DNA from: an uncultured Thermoguttaceae bacterium
Lineage (GTDB): Bacteria > Planctomycetota > Planctomycetia > Pirellulales > Thermoguttaceae
NCBI GenBank assembly: GCA_938084835.1
Contig: CALKER010000003.1
Coordinates: forward strand, 124,001-188,000
Direction: 5' to 3'
Length of the DNA: 64,000 bases
Position 1 is the first letter of the stretch; each line of letters starts with the position of its first letter. The notes beneath the pieces are model-generated. The model was not told the DNA's origin. It saw only the letters and a list, made by a program, of their open reading frames with translations, and made no database searches. Below, one piece after another: positions 9,686 to 19,892 of the stretch. The position numbers and the translations under genes are program-made.

Positions 9686-11665
9686 TCAAGGCTTGATCAC
9701 AAACTGTTTAGTAATGGTCTTAGTGTGGTCCTCCTTACTCGCAGTGAGTACGATTACGCCCTGGGGTCGGCTCGGAGGCATTCGCGCTATGAAGGAACCA
9801 TCTTCGCCGACCACAACCGTTCGCCCGTTAATCCGAACCTCTGTCCCCGGGTCGGTCAATCCCCAGATTTCCACCACGATTGGCCCATCCCAGAGAGTGC
9901 TTCCTGCCGGCGGCTCCGTTTGCACAAGAAGGAGCGGCGATCTTTCCAAAGCCATGATGGCCTCCGCCACTTGATGCCGCACCGCGAGGATCCGCGCCGG
10001 ATCCCGCTCAAAACTTACGATCGACGGTACCACGTTGCGGGCCAATTCCATCGCCTCTCGGGAAGGATCCAGCCAGGCAGCTTTTTCCCCAAGGTTTTGC
10101 TTTAGCTCGGCAGTTTTGCTTGCCAGGAGGTGCAAATACTCGAAGTCTTCGATACTTTCGCGTTGAATTTCCCAGCGGACCGAGTTGAGGGGACCATCCG
10201 GGCCGGGGTACACGATGTGGGTATCTCCGGGAGGCAAACGATCCGTGGGAGGACCAAAAGGATCCTCCCCCCAATAATTCCACCCCCAGTGGAGGTAGCC
10301 CCTGAGATTCTCCGTAAAATTAATCCAGTGTAACACCCGGATTGCGCTCAGGGGATAATCCAAAAATCGATTGGGATAGATACTCCCGTGTGGATTTACA
10401 CAGATGTAGTACCAAAATTCTCCCTGGCCGCGACGGGCTTCGTAAGCGCTCCTCCACCTTTCAAAGTGGCTCAGTTGAGGCACCCAGACCTCAAGGAAAC
10501 CATCCAAGGCGATGGTTTCGATGGCCTCAATGCGGCGGATGCGTGGGGCTGCTTCCCGTAAAAAAGCCGAAGCCTGCTTCCATGATTGGAGGTTGGTGAG
10601 TATCGGTTCGTCTGCCACATGAATCATGGATTGGTCGAGCCAGCCTCGTTGGGCCAAATGATCTTCCAAGGCAGAAAGTAGAGGCCGCAGCCCTTCTTCC
10701 GGCGACAGCCGAAGTCGCTTCCCACTTAGCCGCTCCGTAGCGGTGACCTCACTTAAGACAAAAGGTGTCCCCCAGCCTTTTTCCCCCCTGCCGATGTGGC
10801 TGATTTCCAACTGCCCTACCACACCTGCATCGATAAAGAGCTGCACATATCGATCGAACCGGGCAAAATCGAAACTGAGGCGACCATCTGCCTCCTTGTA
10901 AATTTCCACCAGAGTCCAGGGCACAAGAACCAAGTTTTGCCGATGCTCGGCCATATTGCGAGCATACCGGGCGAGGATCTCCCAAAAGGCCTCCGACCAC
11001 ATCTCCACTCCGTGGGCCCGGGCGATATTCCCGAGGCTAAACCAGTTGGTCACCCACAGGTGGCGCGCCTCGGGGAGGGTAAAGTCATAGACTTCCAAGG
11101 TTACGGGGATCACGGTTTCCCACTCCAGGGCCTGCAGACGGAGCTCGCCCCGGTACTTACCGGCGGGGACATCTTTTGGCACGTACACTGTTATCCAAAT
11201 GGCCTGCGTCTGGTTGGCCGGCACATCCATGGTCGATTCCGCTAAAAGTGGGTCCGGCACGTCGCACGGCGCCTCGCGAATTCGCATCCCCTCCGACCGA
11301 GGCGTGTTATTCGGCATCGGAATGTACCCCACGAAATTTGTGCGAATGTTCTCCGACGGGATGACGCCATCACCGAGTTCGTGGCGAAGCTCCCCCGCAT
11401 CTACACGGAGCCCTTTTAAATCCCGCGGAGCGCGAAGCGCAATTTGGCCGGGCTCATACTCGTTGCGCGCAGCACGAAGGCGAACTTCAACCGGGGACCC
11501 CGGCTGATCTTCCGTGGGAGGCAGCATATCGCGGAAAACCTTTTCATGGGGATCCACAACCCACACGCTGACCTCCCCATGGGCCTTCAATCCTGCTATA
11601 AGACTGACGCCAAAGGCTATCGACGCAAATAGCCGTATTAGTCGGTATTGGCTAACAGCTTTCAT
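9686..11665 (-). CDS. DUF4091 glycoside hydrolase-like secreted protein
   Basis: The product has 659 residues. I start it at the ATG at 11665 because a GGAGG-type site lies about 7 nt upstream and a signal peptide follows directly ('FASIAFGVSLIAGLKAHGE'). A longer reading to 11827 is unlikely. The N-terminal half ('RAARNEYEPGQIALRAP...') is a beta-sandwich typical of these proteins. The middle is a TIM-barrel-like segment with 'FARFDRYVQLFIDAGVVGQ'. The C-terminal part contains 'SVRWEIQRESIEDFEYLHLL', the DUF4091 signature, and the extreme C-terminus looks like an Ig-like bacterial domain ('EPPAGSTLWDGPIVVEIWGL'). It probably acts on an extracellular polysaccharide; the substrate is unknown. 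Confidence 0.85.
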   Translation of the reverse strand: MKAVSQYRLIRLFASIAFGVSLIAGLKAHGEVSVWVVDPHEKVFRDMLPPTEDQPGSPVEVRLRAARNEYEPGQIALRAPRDLKGLRVDAGELRHELGDGVIPSENIRTNFVGYIPMPNNTPRSEGMRIREAPCDVPDPLLAESTMDVPANQTQAIWITVYVPKDVPAGKYRGELRLQALEWETVIPVTLEVYDFTLPEARHLWVTNWFSLGNIARAHGVEMWSEAFWEILARYARNMAEHRQNLVLVPWTLVEIYKEADGRLSFDFARFDRYVQLFIDAGVVGQLEISHIGRGEKGWGTPFVLSEVTATERLSGKRLRLSPEEGLRPLLSALEDHLAQRGWLDQSMIHVADEPILTNLQSWKQASAFLREAAPRIRRIEAIETIALDGFLEVWVPQLSHFERWRSAYEARRGQGEFWYYICVNPHGSIYPNRFLDYPLSAIRVLHWINFTENLRGYLHWGWNYWGEDPFGPPTDRLPPGDTHIVYPGPDGPLNSVRWEIQRESIEDFEYLHLLASKTAELKQNLGEKAAWLDPSREAMELARNVVPSIVSFERDPARILAVRHQVAEAIMALERSPLLLVQTEPPAGSTLWDGPIVVEIWGLTDPGTEVRINGRTVVVGEDGSFIARMPPSRPQGVIVLTASKEDHTKTITKQFVIKP

Positions 11666-12008
11666 TGGAAATCCCTCCTCTCTTTTAGTCTCAGCGGATC
11701 CTTGTCTCCGAGAGGCCCTCGTCTTCTGCCATCTTCTCCCTATGAGGCTTCCACGATGGCACATGGGGTTAATGTTGATCTCTCGTTGGGGTGATTCTCC
11801 CGCAGGACCTTGCATGAAGACAGGCATCGTCTTTTAGCATCGCGTGTGGGGCAGCTTTTCTGCCGATTATTGTGTTGACCGGCGGTTTTCCGGATAAAGG
11901 GCGTTTGCAAGCAAGTTGTAGTGCCAGTAACTCGGGGGGAGACTCCGGGTAGCACCACTCCGCCAAATGTGACCGAGCGTTCCCTTGGTGACTGAAGGTT
12001 CGAAAGCG
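11666..12008. other. Intergenic region between purL and the DUF4091 gene
   Basis: I see no gene in this 343-nt stretch. It should contain the purL 3' end and the promoter of the DUF4091 gene, but no clear motif stands out. Confidence 0.45.
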
Positions 12009-15000
12009 CTACCAGTCAAGCGGACGTTGCCAAGCGGCTTTGAGCTCTGCTAAGGGGGCTTTAATCACAACTGGTGCTGCGAAATCTGCATCCTCATCAG
12101 GAATGCCCGCCGGCGGGGGCAAAGGCAAGCCCACAATTTCAAGGAATGAGCTTTCTGTTACTTCCCCTACCAAGGCGCAGGGAAGCCCTATGAAAAGCTC
12201 TTCGAATGCCGGAGCATCCGCGGGGCGAACCTCCACGAGGAACCGACTATTCGATTCACTGAACAAAAGGATGGGGATAGCCTCCGGCCAGAGGGCTAAA
12301 GGGTGGACTTTTTCGCGATCGAAGCGCTGCCGTAAACTGTCGACCTGGTGCCGGACCTCATCCGGAGGCGAAAGGTTGTGTGGTACCTGAGACAGGAAAA
12401 GTCGCAAACCGAATCCCCCGGCAAAAGCCATTTCCGCCGCCGCCACTGCCAGGCCTCCTTCGCTCAAATCGTGGCATGCGCGTACTAACCCTTTTCTTAT
12501 GGCCTGGTGAAGGGCATGAAATATCTGGCGGGCACACTGCGGATTCACCCGAGGCACTTGCCCGCACACGCTCCCCCGGACTCTACAGAAGTGGGACCCG
12601 CCCAGCTCATTTTCCGTTGTCCCCAGGACGTAAATAAAATTCCCCGGTTCCTTGACATCCATGGTCACGCAGTTTCGCACATCCGGAACGATACCGATAG
12701 CACTAATCAATAAAGAAGGGGGAATGCATATGGTGGTCTCCGAACCCGCCGGCCGAAATTCGTTGTTCAAGCTGTCTTTTCCACTGATGAAAGGTACCCC
12801 AAAGGCCACAGCCAAATCGTGACAGGCCAAAGCGGCCCGGACAAGGGAACCCAAAGTTTCCGCGCGGGCAGTGTTCCCCCAGCAGAAATTGTCAAGCAAG
12901 GCGATTCGTGCAGGATCAGCACCTACCGCCACGCAATTCCGCAGCGCCTCATCGATCGCGCTTGCAGCCATCCAGTAAGTATCCCAGTCGCCGTAAGCGG
13001 GATTCATACCACAGGCAACGGCAAGGCCACGATAAGAATCAAGCCGTGGGCGAAGCACCGCGGCATCGCTTGGCCCGTCGTTGTCCCGACCTACCAGGGG
13101 CTTGATAACACTGCCGCCTTGCACCTCGTGATCATATTGCCGGATCACCCAATGCTTGCTGGCTATATTGAGCGAACCAAGAATGCGGTAAAGATCGTCG
13201 GTATAATCTGGTGGCCATTTGACTCCGCAAAAGGCATTTTCTGGGCAATAAGGCCGATAGTGGGCCTTTCGCACGATGGTGGGTCGACCCCGGTGTAAAA
13301 ATTTCATGTCCAAATCGGCCACCTGGTCACCGTGGTAGAAGAGCTGCAGCCGCCCTGTAGAGCGAAATTCGCCGATGACGGTCGCCTCCACCCCCTCCGA
13401 ACGGCATAGCGACTCAAGCTCGGGCCAGCAGTGCGGAGGAACTGCCAGGACCATCCGCTCTTGTGCCTCGGAAATCCAAATTTCTGTGTACGAAAGCCCT
13501 TCATACTTCAGCGGAACCCGATCCAGCCAAACCACGGCCCCAATCTCGCGGGCCATTTCTCCCACCGCACTAGAGAAACCACCCGCCCCACAGTCGGTGA
13601 TGCCACGGTAGAGCCCTCGGTTACGCGCTTCCAAAAGGACATCAACCATCATCTTCTCCGTAATAGGATTGCCAATCTGGACGGCTCCCCCGGAGATCTC
13701 CTCACTGTGACTTGTGAGCTCGGCCGAACTGAAGGTGGCGCCGTGGATGCCATCCCGGCCAGTTCGTCCCCCAACCACTACGATGAAATCGCCTGGTTGC
13801 GGACTTTTTCGCACTTTATCTTTGGGTAAAAGTCCGACATTACCACAGTAAACGAGCGGATTGCCGACGTAACGGGGATCGAAATATATCGCTCCGTTAA
13901 CGGTAGGAATTCCCATGCGATTTCCGTAATCGCGCACCCCTGCCACCACCCCGCGCATCACCCGGCGGGGATGGAGCACCCCGGGGGGAAGTGCCTCGTA
14001 AGGAGTATCGGGCGGGGCAAAGCAAAACACATCAGTATTGCAGATCGGTTGAGCCCCTAAACCTGTTCCTAACGGATCCCGGATCACCCCGCCTATACCG
14101 GTGCTTGCCCCCCCATAGGGTTCTAGGGCAGAAGGGTGATTGTGCGTTTCCACCTTGAAGACGACATGGAAGTCATCATCGAAGCGCACCACCCCAGCAT
14201 TGTCCTCGAACACACTCACACACCAATCATGTTCACCCAGGGCGACACGCACCTTTTCCGTGGCGGCAAAAATCGTTTCCCGAAGCATGTTGGAAAAATG
14301 CCGCCGGCCGTTTTCATCTTCGTACTCGATGGCCCCGGCTAGGGTTTTGTGGCTGCAGTGTTCGCTCCAGGTTTGGGCTAAGGTTTCCAGCTCGGCATCG
14401 GTTGGATCGCGATTCAATTGACGGAAGTAGTCCCGGATCGCCCGCATCTCCTCCAGCGATAAATACAGTTGACCCTGCCGGCTAAGCTCCACCAGTTGGT
14501 CGTCATCCATGCAGCGAATCGGCACTTCCACCAGGGAAAATTGGTAGGGTCGACCTATATCCAGCCGTTCCAACCGAAGCGGACCGATCACCGTTTGCTC
14601 CACGGCTTCGTTCGCCAAAAGTTTGGTACATAAAAGGTCAAGCTCCTTTGTTGTTAATGAGGAGACCCAAAATTTGCGAAAGGTACGAACCGCCTCAGCA
14701 GATAGACCAAGGTCCCGAAGTGCCGCCTGCGTGCTTTGCGCCACAGGGTCCATTACCCCCGGACGAGGGAGTACGTACACTAAGTGGGAGTACCCCGGGA
14801 TAAGATCGTTCAAATGGGCTGCCCCAACCACACCGAATATCGCTTGCTCCACTACAGGGTCGCACAAAAGCTCGAGAATGGCTTTTCGAATATCCCCCTC
14901 TCCCAAGCTTCCTTGGATCAAAAACCCCCTTGCTGTTTTGATGCTAAGCCCTTGCGGCAGGCCTAAGTCAACACCATCCACAGCAAGGCTCTGCCCTACT

Positions 15001-15047
15001 AGATCAGGGAGCTGTGGGAGAGGACGAATGTCAACCTGCCAAAGCAT
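12009..15047 (-). CDS. purL: Phosphoribosylformylglycinamidine synthase PurL with N-terminal PurS-like region
   Basis: This is the synthetase subunit of FGAM synthase: FGAR plus ammonia and ATP give FGAM. At 1012 residues it is much longer than the usual 720-760-residue PurL that pairs with PurS and PurQ, but lacks the glutaminase domain of the roughly 1300-residue single-chain enzyme. Residues 1-160 look like two PurS-like halves: the first ends 'LLCDPVVEQAIFG' and the second ends 'LLANEAVEQTVIG'. 'VLPRPGVMDPVAQSTQAAL' in the second half is typical of PurS. The linker and FGAM synthetase core follow, with 'TWSEHCSHKT' and 'KVETHNHPSALEPYGGASTG'. The start overlaps the tyrA stop by 17 nt, which suggests an operon with translational coupling. 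Glutaminase activity must come from PurQ at 7331-8158. Confidence 0.95.
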   Translation of the reverse strand: MLWQVDIRPLPQLPDLVGQSLAVDGVDLGLPQGLSIKTARGFLIQGSLGEGDIRKAILELLCDPVVEQAIFGVVGAAHLNDLIPGYSHLVYVLPRPGVMDPVAQSTQAALRDLGLSAEAVRTFRKFWVSSLTTKELDLLCTKLLANEAVEQTVIGPLRLERLDIGRPYQFSLVEVPIRCMDDDQLVELSRQGQLYLSLEEMRAIRDYFRQLNRDPTDAELETLAQTWSEHCSHKTLAGAIEYEDENGRRHFSNMLRETIFAATEKVRVALGEHDWCVSVFEDNAGVVRFDDDFHVVFKVETHNHPSALEPYGGASTGIGGVIRDPLGTGLGAQPICNTDVFCFAPPDTPYEALPPGVLHPRRVMRGVVAGVRDYGNRMGIPTVNGAIYFDPRYVGNPLVYCGNVGLLPKDKVRKSPQPGDFIVVVGGRTGRDGIHGATFSSAELTSHSEEISGGAVQIGNPITEKMMVDVLLEARNRGLYRGITDCGAGGFSSAVGEMAREIGAVVWLDRVPLKYEGLSYTEIWISEAQERMVLAVPPHCWPELESLCRSEGVEATVIGEFRSTGRLQLFYHGDQVADLDMKFLHRGRPTIVRKAHYRPYCPENAFCGVKWPPDYTDDLYRILGSLNIASKHWVIRQYDHEVQGGSVIKPLVGRDNDGPSDAAVLRPRLDSYRGLAVACGMNPAYGDWDTYWMAASAIDEALRNCVAVGADPARIALLDNFCWGNTARAETLGSLVRAALACHDLAVAFGVPFISGKDSLNNEFRPAGSETTICIPPSLLISAIGIVPDVRNCVTMDVKEPGNFIYVLGTTENELGGSHFCRVRGSVCGQVPRVNPQCARQIFHALHQAIRKGLVRACHDLSEGGLAVAAAEMAFAGGFGLRLFLSQVPHNLSPPDEVRHQVDSLRQRFDREKVHPLALWPEAIPILLFSESNSRFLVEVRPADAPAFEELFIGLPCALVGEVTESSFLEIVGLPLPPPAGIPDEDADFAAPVVIKAPLAELKAAWQRPLDW

Positions 15048-15876
15048 CGCGATGCCTTTTCCCTTCCTCTAGCAGAAACTCCAACGTTTCACCATCCGCG
15101 TGGGCCAAAGCTTGAGAGAATTGTTGTAACTTGGCCTGAAACACTCGGAGCCAGTGCTCGACATTCCGACGATTCTGCAATAGGATATCGCGCCACAGCT
15201 CTGGGGAGCCGGCAGCAATCCGCGTCGAGTCCAGAAAACCAGAACCAACGAAACGGAACAACTCTTCCGGCAGAAGGCCGGCCAAGGCCGAGGCCACCAC
15301 ATGAGGGAGATGACTAGTCATCGCCAGGGCGCGATCATGCTCCTCGGGGCTCATCCGCACCACCACCGCCCCTAATTGCGACCACAGCTGGGAGATGGTA
15401 TCGAAGTCTTCTGCCAATGTGTTTTTGGTGGGCGTAAGCACGGTAACGCGACCGTCGAAGAGGTCTACTCGTGCATGCGCGGGTCCGCTTCGCTCTCCGC
15501 CTGCGATCGGGTGCCCCCCCAAAAAACGACACTGGCGGGGCAATTTTCCGTCCACACTTTCCACAATTACCTGCTTAGTGCTTCCCACATCCGTGATCAG
15601 CACCCCTGGAGGACAATGCTCGGCGACTTGACGAACATGCTCCGGAATTTGACCGACGGGGGTACAAACAAACACAAGCTCGGCGTCGCTTACGCCACGA
15701 GAAAGATTAATCGTCGTGGTGTCGACCGCCCCCATCTGCCGAGCAATGCGTAAGGACGATTGTCGCCGGCCAATCCCCACCACCTTCCGCGCCAGTTTGT
15801 GCGCTCGTAAACCCAGCCCAATGGATCCCCCAATGAGGCCCACACCCACGATGGCAACCGTGTGGAAGACTTTCAT
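15031..15876 (-). CDS. tyrA: Prephenate dehydrogenase (TyrA family)
   Basis: This 281-residue NAD(P)-dependent enzyme converts prephenate or arogenate in tyrosine biosynthesis. The Rossmann start 'VAIVGVGLIGGSIGLGLR' is followed by 'VFVCTPVGQI' and 'ITDVGSTKQVIV'. 'FLGGHPIAGGERSGP' carries the conserved His of the active site. The all-helical C-terminal dimerisation domain follows. There is no ACT or chorismate mutase domain. The ATG lies directly after an AGGAGGA sequence. The 3' end overlaps purL by 17 nt. Whether prephenate or arogenate is preferred cannot be read from the sequence. Confidence 0.92.
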   Translation of the reverse strand: MKVFHTVAIVGVGLIGGSIGLGLRAHKLARKVVGIGRRQSSLRIARQMGAVDTTTINLSRGVSDAELVFVCTPVGQIPEHVRQVAEHCPPGVLITDVGSTKQVIVESVDGKLPRQCRFLGGHPIAGGERSGPAHARVDLFDGRVTVLTPTKNTLAEDFDTISQLWSQLGAVVVRMSPEEHDRALAMTSHLPHVVASALAGLLPEELFRFVGSGFLDSTRIAAGSPELWRDILLQNRRNVEHWLRVFQAKLQQFSQALAHADGETLEFLLEEGKRHRDALAG

Positions 15877-16079
15877 TCCTCCTCGTGTCCCTTCAATTTA
15901 AATCCTCTGACGCCCTGTGTGATTAGAATCTTGGCCGGTAGCACCCCTACCGAAAAGTGCTTACCCGCCTATGCGAATTAGGGGTTAGCTCTGTCGCTGG
16001 TGCAAGCCCCTCTTTGATTCATTTGGCTTCGTTCCGGCAAGCCTCATCCGGCTGAGGGCACCCTTTGCCGCCGCCTCGC

Positions 16080-16658
16080 TTACGCTTCCGGCAGTGGGAA
16101 AGTTTTCCCCAGCGTTTCTAAAAGAAGCTCAAGATAACTGCGCCTTTCACTTAGGCCCAAGCCCAACGCTTGACACAGCGTCAACACACTTTCCCGCGCA
16201 ATATCCAGCTTTTCCTGCGGCACCACCACCTCCAACTCCAAGAAAGATCCGAGCCCTTCCACTCGATCCACGGAAACTTGAACCGTCCAACCACCCCACA
16301 CGAGGATACCCCGCTGACGGTTTTTTCGCACCTCCGCCACGGGTCGAAATCCCAGCTGCTCCAAAATCGCTTGCCATTTTTTTAGGATTTCCGGGCGAAC
16401 ATCGAGCTCAACTTCGAGTTCGGTCCGAGTTTTCGTCGACGAATCAATCTTTGGACCTTTGTAAGTTAGATACGCCCTCGAGTCGGTGCGGCGGATTCGG
16501 AGAGCTTCGTCAGTAGCAGCGAAATTCCGACAGGGATGTTGGAAGTAGATATCCGTTTCCTGCACGGACTCCGTCCAGGAGACAGCAAGTTCCTCGAGCC
16601 GAGCGATTAGCTTAGCGGCGTTCTCAAGCGGAAATTTTACCTCCACTTCATAGTTCAT
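16080..16658 (-). CDS. CYTH domain protein (class IV adenylate cyclase/triphosphatase-like)
   Basis: The 192 residues begin 'NYEVEVKFPL', which holds the E-x-E-x-K motif of the CYTH triphosphate tunnel family. 'EALRIRRTDSRAYLTYKGPK' and 'RTELEVELD' add the basic and acidic residues that line the tunnel. Members hydrolyse thiamine triphosphate or inorganic triphosphate, or make cAMP (CyaB); the sequence does not decide between them. The gene is upstream of tyrA on the same strand, separated by 203 nt. Confidence 0.85.
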   Translation of the reverse strand: MNYEVEVKFPLENAAKLIARLEELAVSWTESVQETDIYFQHPCRNFAATDEALRIRRTDSRAYLTYKGPKIDSSTKTRTELEVELDVRPEILKKWQAILEQLGFRPVAEVRKNRQRGILVWGGWTVQVSVDRVEGLGSFLELEVVVPQEKLDIARESVLTLCQALGLGLSERRSYLELLLETLGKTFPLPEA

Positions 16659-17198
16659 CGTGACAGCCCAGCCAAGTAGCTCAGTGCGGGGACATCTGAC
16701 TTGTCTTCTGAAAGCGCAAATTCTACCCTTGGGGACATTCCAACACGAAGGGGTCGACTTTCGCTTAACAGAAGCACCGGCGGATCGGAAAGCTTGGCCT
16801 CTTCTGCGGATTCCGACCGATTTAGGAGAATCGATTCGCCACTACGAATGATTTGCAAGGGACTGCTTGTTCCTTTAGTATATGGAATGGCTTATTCTGA
16901 GCAGCGTGGAATCGTGACGTTGGTGTGGGAAAGTTTGCTGAGCACTATGGGAGTGTAAAAGGGGAGCTCAAAAAAGAAAGTTCACTCCTAAGGAACTTTG
17001 GGGATATCGGAGGTGCCCACCCGAAAATCAGCGAAGGCGGTAATGGGTCGCGCTCGGGGCTTCACGGTATTTGGTTGGGGAGCATTCCACTTCGCAGCTC
17101 ACGAGCACATTGGCGACAACAGCCTCGGAGCGTGTTAACTCCCTGACCATCGAACCCAAAACCTTAAACCTAACTTTGCACAAAGGTAACCAGATCCA
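16659..17198. other. Divergent intergenic region (CYTH gene and MFS gene)
   Basis: This 540-nt region must carry promoters for two divergent genes. I see no gene and no unambiguous promoter pair. Confidence 0.5.
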
Positions 17199-18482
17199 AT
17201 GACCGACCAACAGCGCATCGGGCAAGCTCAGTGGCTTGTGATAACGGCGGCGTTTCTCGGCTGGATGTGCGCAGGGGTCATCCTCGGGTTATTTCCCTTG
17301 GCCGTTCGCCCGGCGCTGCTTGACCTCCTTGCCAAGCCCGGAGATGAGGTAGTCGGTGCCTGGAATGGATGGATCAATGCCGCTTGGTTGCTCGGGGCGG
17401 CCCTCGGGGGCTTAAGTTTCGGATGGCTGGGAGACCGCATCGGTCGGGTCCGCAGCATGGCGTTGGCGATCGGGTTTTTCGCTATCTTTACCGGCCTTTG
17501 CTATTTCGCCTCTCATCCGTGGCACCTCGTACTCTTTCGCTTCTTGGGAGGAATGGGGATTGGGGGCGAATGGGGCCTCGGGGTCGCTCTCGTGGTGGAG
17601 TATTGGCCCGACAAACTTCGTCCCTACATGGCGGGAGTCATTGGTGCAGCAGCCAATGTGGGTTTCCTGTTAATTGCCCTCTTAGCGACTGTGGTCCACG
17701 TCACGCCAGATTCGTGGCGATGGAGCATGCTGGCTGGCGCGTCCCCCTTGCTGTTAGCGATTTTCGTGTGGTTTTTCGTGCCGGAATCGCGTCGCTGGCA
17801 AGCCGCCGTGCGTCTTAAGGTATCGGATCTACAGCAAGGCGTCGAAAAACACCCTGTGAAACGCTCGCAACCCGTCCGCGAGGTATTAAGTCCCCCTCTG
17901 CTAAAGTTCACCTTACTTGCTATCGCGTTTTCGACCATTCCACTTGTAGCCACCTGGGGCGGGGTGAGTGGTTTCCTGCCGGTTTGGGCCGACCAGCTAG
18001 CCGGCCCGGAACATCCCGAAGCTAAGGGTGTCGTGCAGGTTGTGGTTTCGATTGGGGCCATCGTCGGGTGCCTTGTGGCCCCGGTGGTGGGAGGAAAAGT
18101 GGGCCGGCGACCCGTGTATTTCGCTTTGTGCCTCCTATCGTTGGGTATCTGCCAGTTTCTCTTTAGAGAGTGGTGGTCCTACGGTGCCACCTTCCTGCTC
18201 GTTTGTGGGGTCGCGGGGGCGCTTACCGCCGCATTTTACGGATGGATGCCCCTTTATTTGCCGGAGCTCTTTCCCACCAGAGTCCGCGCCACAGGCCAAG
18301 GGCTTAGTTTTAACTTTGGAAGAATCCTTACCGCTTTTGGCGCGATTAGTACGGGACAGTTAGTAGCTTTTTTCGGAGGAAGTTATCCGAAAGCCTGTGC
18401 AACAATCACCTTGATCTACATAGTCGGCTTGGTGCTGATATGGTTTGCCCCCGAGACGAAGGATCGTCCGCTTCCGGATTGA
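17199..18482 (+). CDS. Major facilitator superfamily transporter
   Basis: This inner-membrane transporter has 427 residues and about 12 hydrophobic segments in two halves of six. The loop between helices 2 and 3 carries the MFS signature 'GWLGDRIGRVRS' (G-x-x-x-D-R-x-G-R). 'RFLGGMGIGGEWGLGVALVVEYWP' is typical of the metabolite:H+ symporter and sugar porter branch (AAHS/SP-like). 'LYLPELFPTRVRATGQGLSFNFGR' is the matching signature in the second half. The substrate is probably an organic acid or sugar, but this is inference. An AAGG sequence lies about 12 nt before the ATG. Confidence 0.88.
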   Translation: MTDQQRIGQAQWLVITAAFLGWMCAGVILGLFPLAVRPALLDLLAKPGDEVVGAWNGWINAAWLLGAALGGLSFGWLGDRIGRVRSMALAIGFFAIFTGLCYFASHPWHLVLFRFLGGMGIGGEWGLGVALVVEYWPDKLRPYMAGVIGAAANVGFLLIALLATVVHVTPDSWRWSMLAGASPLLLAIFVWFFVPESRRWQAAVRLKVSDLQQGVEKHPVKRSQPVREVLSPPLLKFTLLAIAFSTIPLVATWGGVSGFLPVWADQLAGPEHPEAKGVVQVVVSIGAIVGCLVAPVVGGKVGRRPVYFALCLLSLGICQFLFREWWSYGATFLLVCGVAGALTAAFYGWMPLYLPELFPTRVRATGQGLSFNFGRILTAFGAISTGQLVAFFGGSYPKACATITLIYIVGLVLIWFAPETKDRPLPD

Positions 18483-19892
18483 TTAGGTTGGGCCCGATAA
18501 AGTGCCAAAAATTAAGCTTCCTTGGCTTGGCCGGTCGCCGACCTTCGAAAAAATTTCCTGAATTGCCCACCCTTTTTGTACCCAGCTATTTACCCAGTCT
18601 TTGTGTATTTTGATTTCGATGTGTATGTTGATTTCGACCTCGCATCCCTTGTCGTTCATTTTGTGATTATGTTGCTAAATGTAATGATATATCACTCCTT
18701 ATTCGATAATCACCGCTCTCAACCGGGAATTTTTGTTTCGAAGAGCTATTACCTGGAGATACTGGTTGAAAACAGCCGGCTCTGCGAAAGGCTTTCTCGT
18801 AGATTCTTCCAATAATCGTTGGCGAAAACTTCCTAAATCTCTGGAACGCAGGAAAACAAGTCGTTAGGAATCCCAACCCCATCTCGTTAGCCCATCTACA
18901 CCCCAATTCGTGCGGGTAGGAGAAATGCGGACTTTTCCACGCGGCGGGAGAGTCTCCTTATCGCATCTCACTTAAAAAGTACGGCTCTCGCCGGCCAGTT
19001 CCGTCTGCCCAAGCTTGAGATTCGACCTATTTCTGGCGTTACCAACTCGCCCGTTAATATTCAACCATCTTCCAAGTGTGTGTTCCGAACCCCTAAATTT
19101 GATGTTGTGAAGCCATTCCCTCTCGGAAGCTTCCTAAAACGTGCGAACCAATCGGCCCGTTTATGCCTCTTTTTTGTTGTGGTGCGTCCAGACACGACCT
19201 TTCACGGACCAGCTAAGCCCCACCGGAGCCTCAAATGGCAAAATAGCGTCCAAAAATGAGTTAATGGGCCGACATATCGGCGAGGAGAATACCTTAGGGT
19301 CCGAATCTTCAGATGTTACGTCCCGATACAATGGGTTCAATTGATGGCGTGGTATTTTTGTACCACTCCGTCTCCCTTAATGGGGAAGGAATCTATGTTT
19401 AGAAAATTACCATTTGAGTGAATTTTTGACGCAGGAAGTTCCGAGTAGCTTGCAGCGCTTATAACAATTCCATTGTGTTTTTGTGGGTTTCGGTCAATTA
19501 ACCCATGAGGAATTTCGGCCATTTAAGTTGTCTGGAATATCTTGAATTGCCAGTTTGGCATGCGTTCCTGGAATGAGTTGACAGCGGCTTCCTGTTTTAA
19601 GTCGCAGTTAACCTGACAATTAGGTTTGAGAAGAAAACTTGTTAATTCTCGCAATGATCGGCGCTTAGTCACTAAAGTGAAGTAAATTTGTGACCTGACG
19701 ACTCTTAGCGTAGAGACTTATAATCTGAAGGCCAACTTTGCTGACCAAGGGGCGAGTCAGGTTAGCGCCGATTATGATAATTCATCCAAATAAGTGGCTG
19801 AGGAAACCGGTGAGAATGTCGGCGGCCAGTTTAGAAACCCAAGCGACCTAATTCGTCTGAGCTATTTGGAAGAGTATTTGGGAGGGACATCC
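18483..19892. other. Long AT-richer non-coding stretch upstream of ilvB
   Basis: I see no convincing gene in about 1.4 kb. The open frame at 18522-18815 is hydrophobic by base composition only. A TATAAT hexamer is at 19729-19734, but no good -35 box lies 16-18 nt upstream. GGGAGGG at 19880-19886 is the ribosome-binding site for ilvB. Confidence 0.5.

Noticed and set aside
18522-18815. 97-residue hydrophobic ORF
   Set aside because: It arises from AT-rich repeats (TTTTGATTTCGA-like) and has no ribosome-binding site or family.
19540-19892. Attenuator or leader peptide before ilvB
   Set aside because: No run of Leu, Val or Ile codons with a start and no convincing pair of alternative hairpins was seen.
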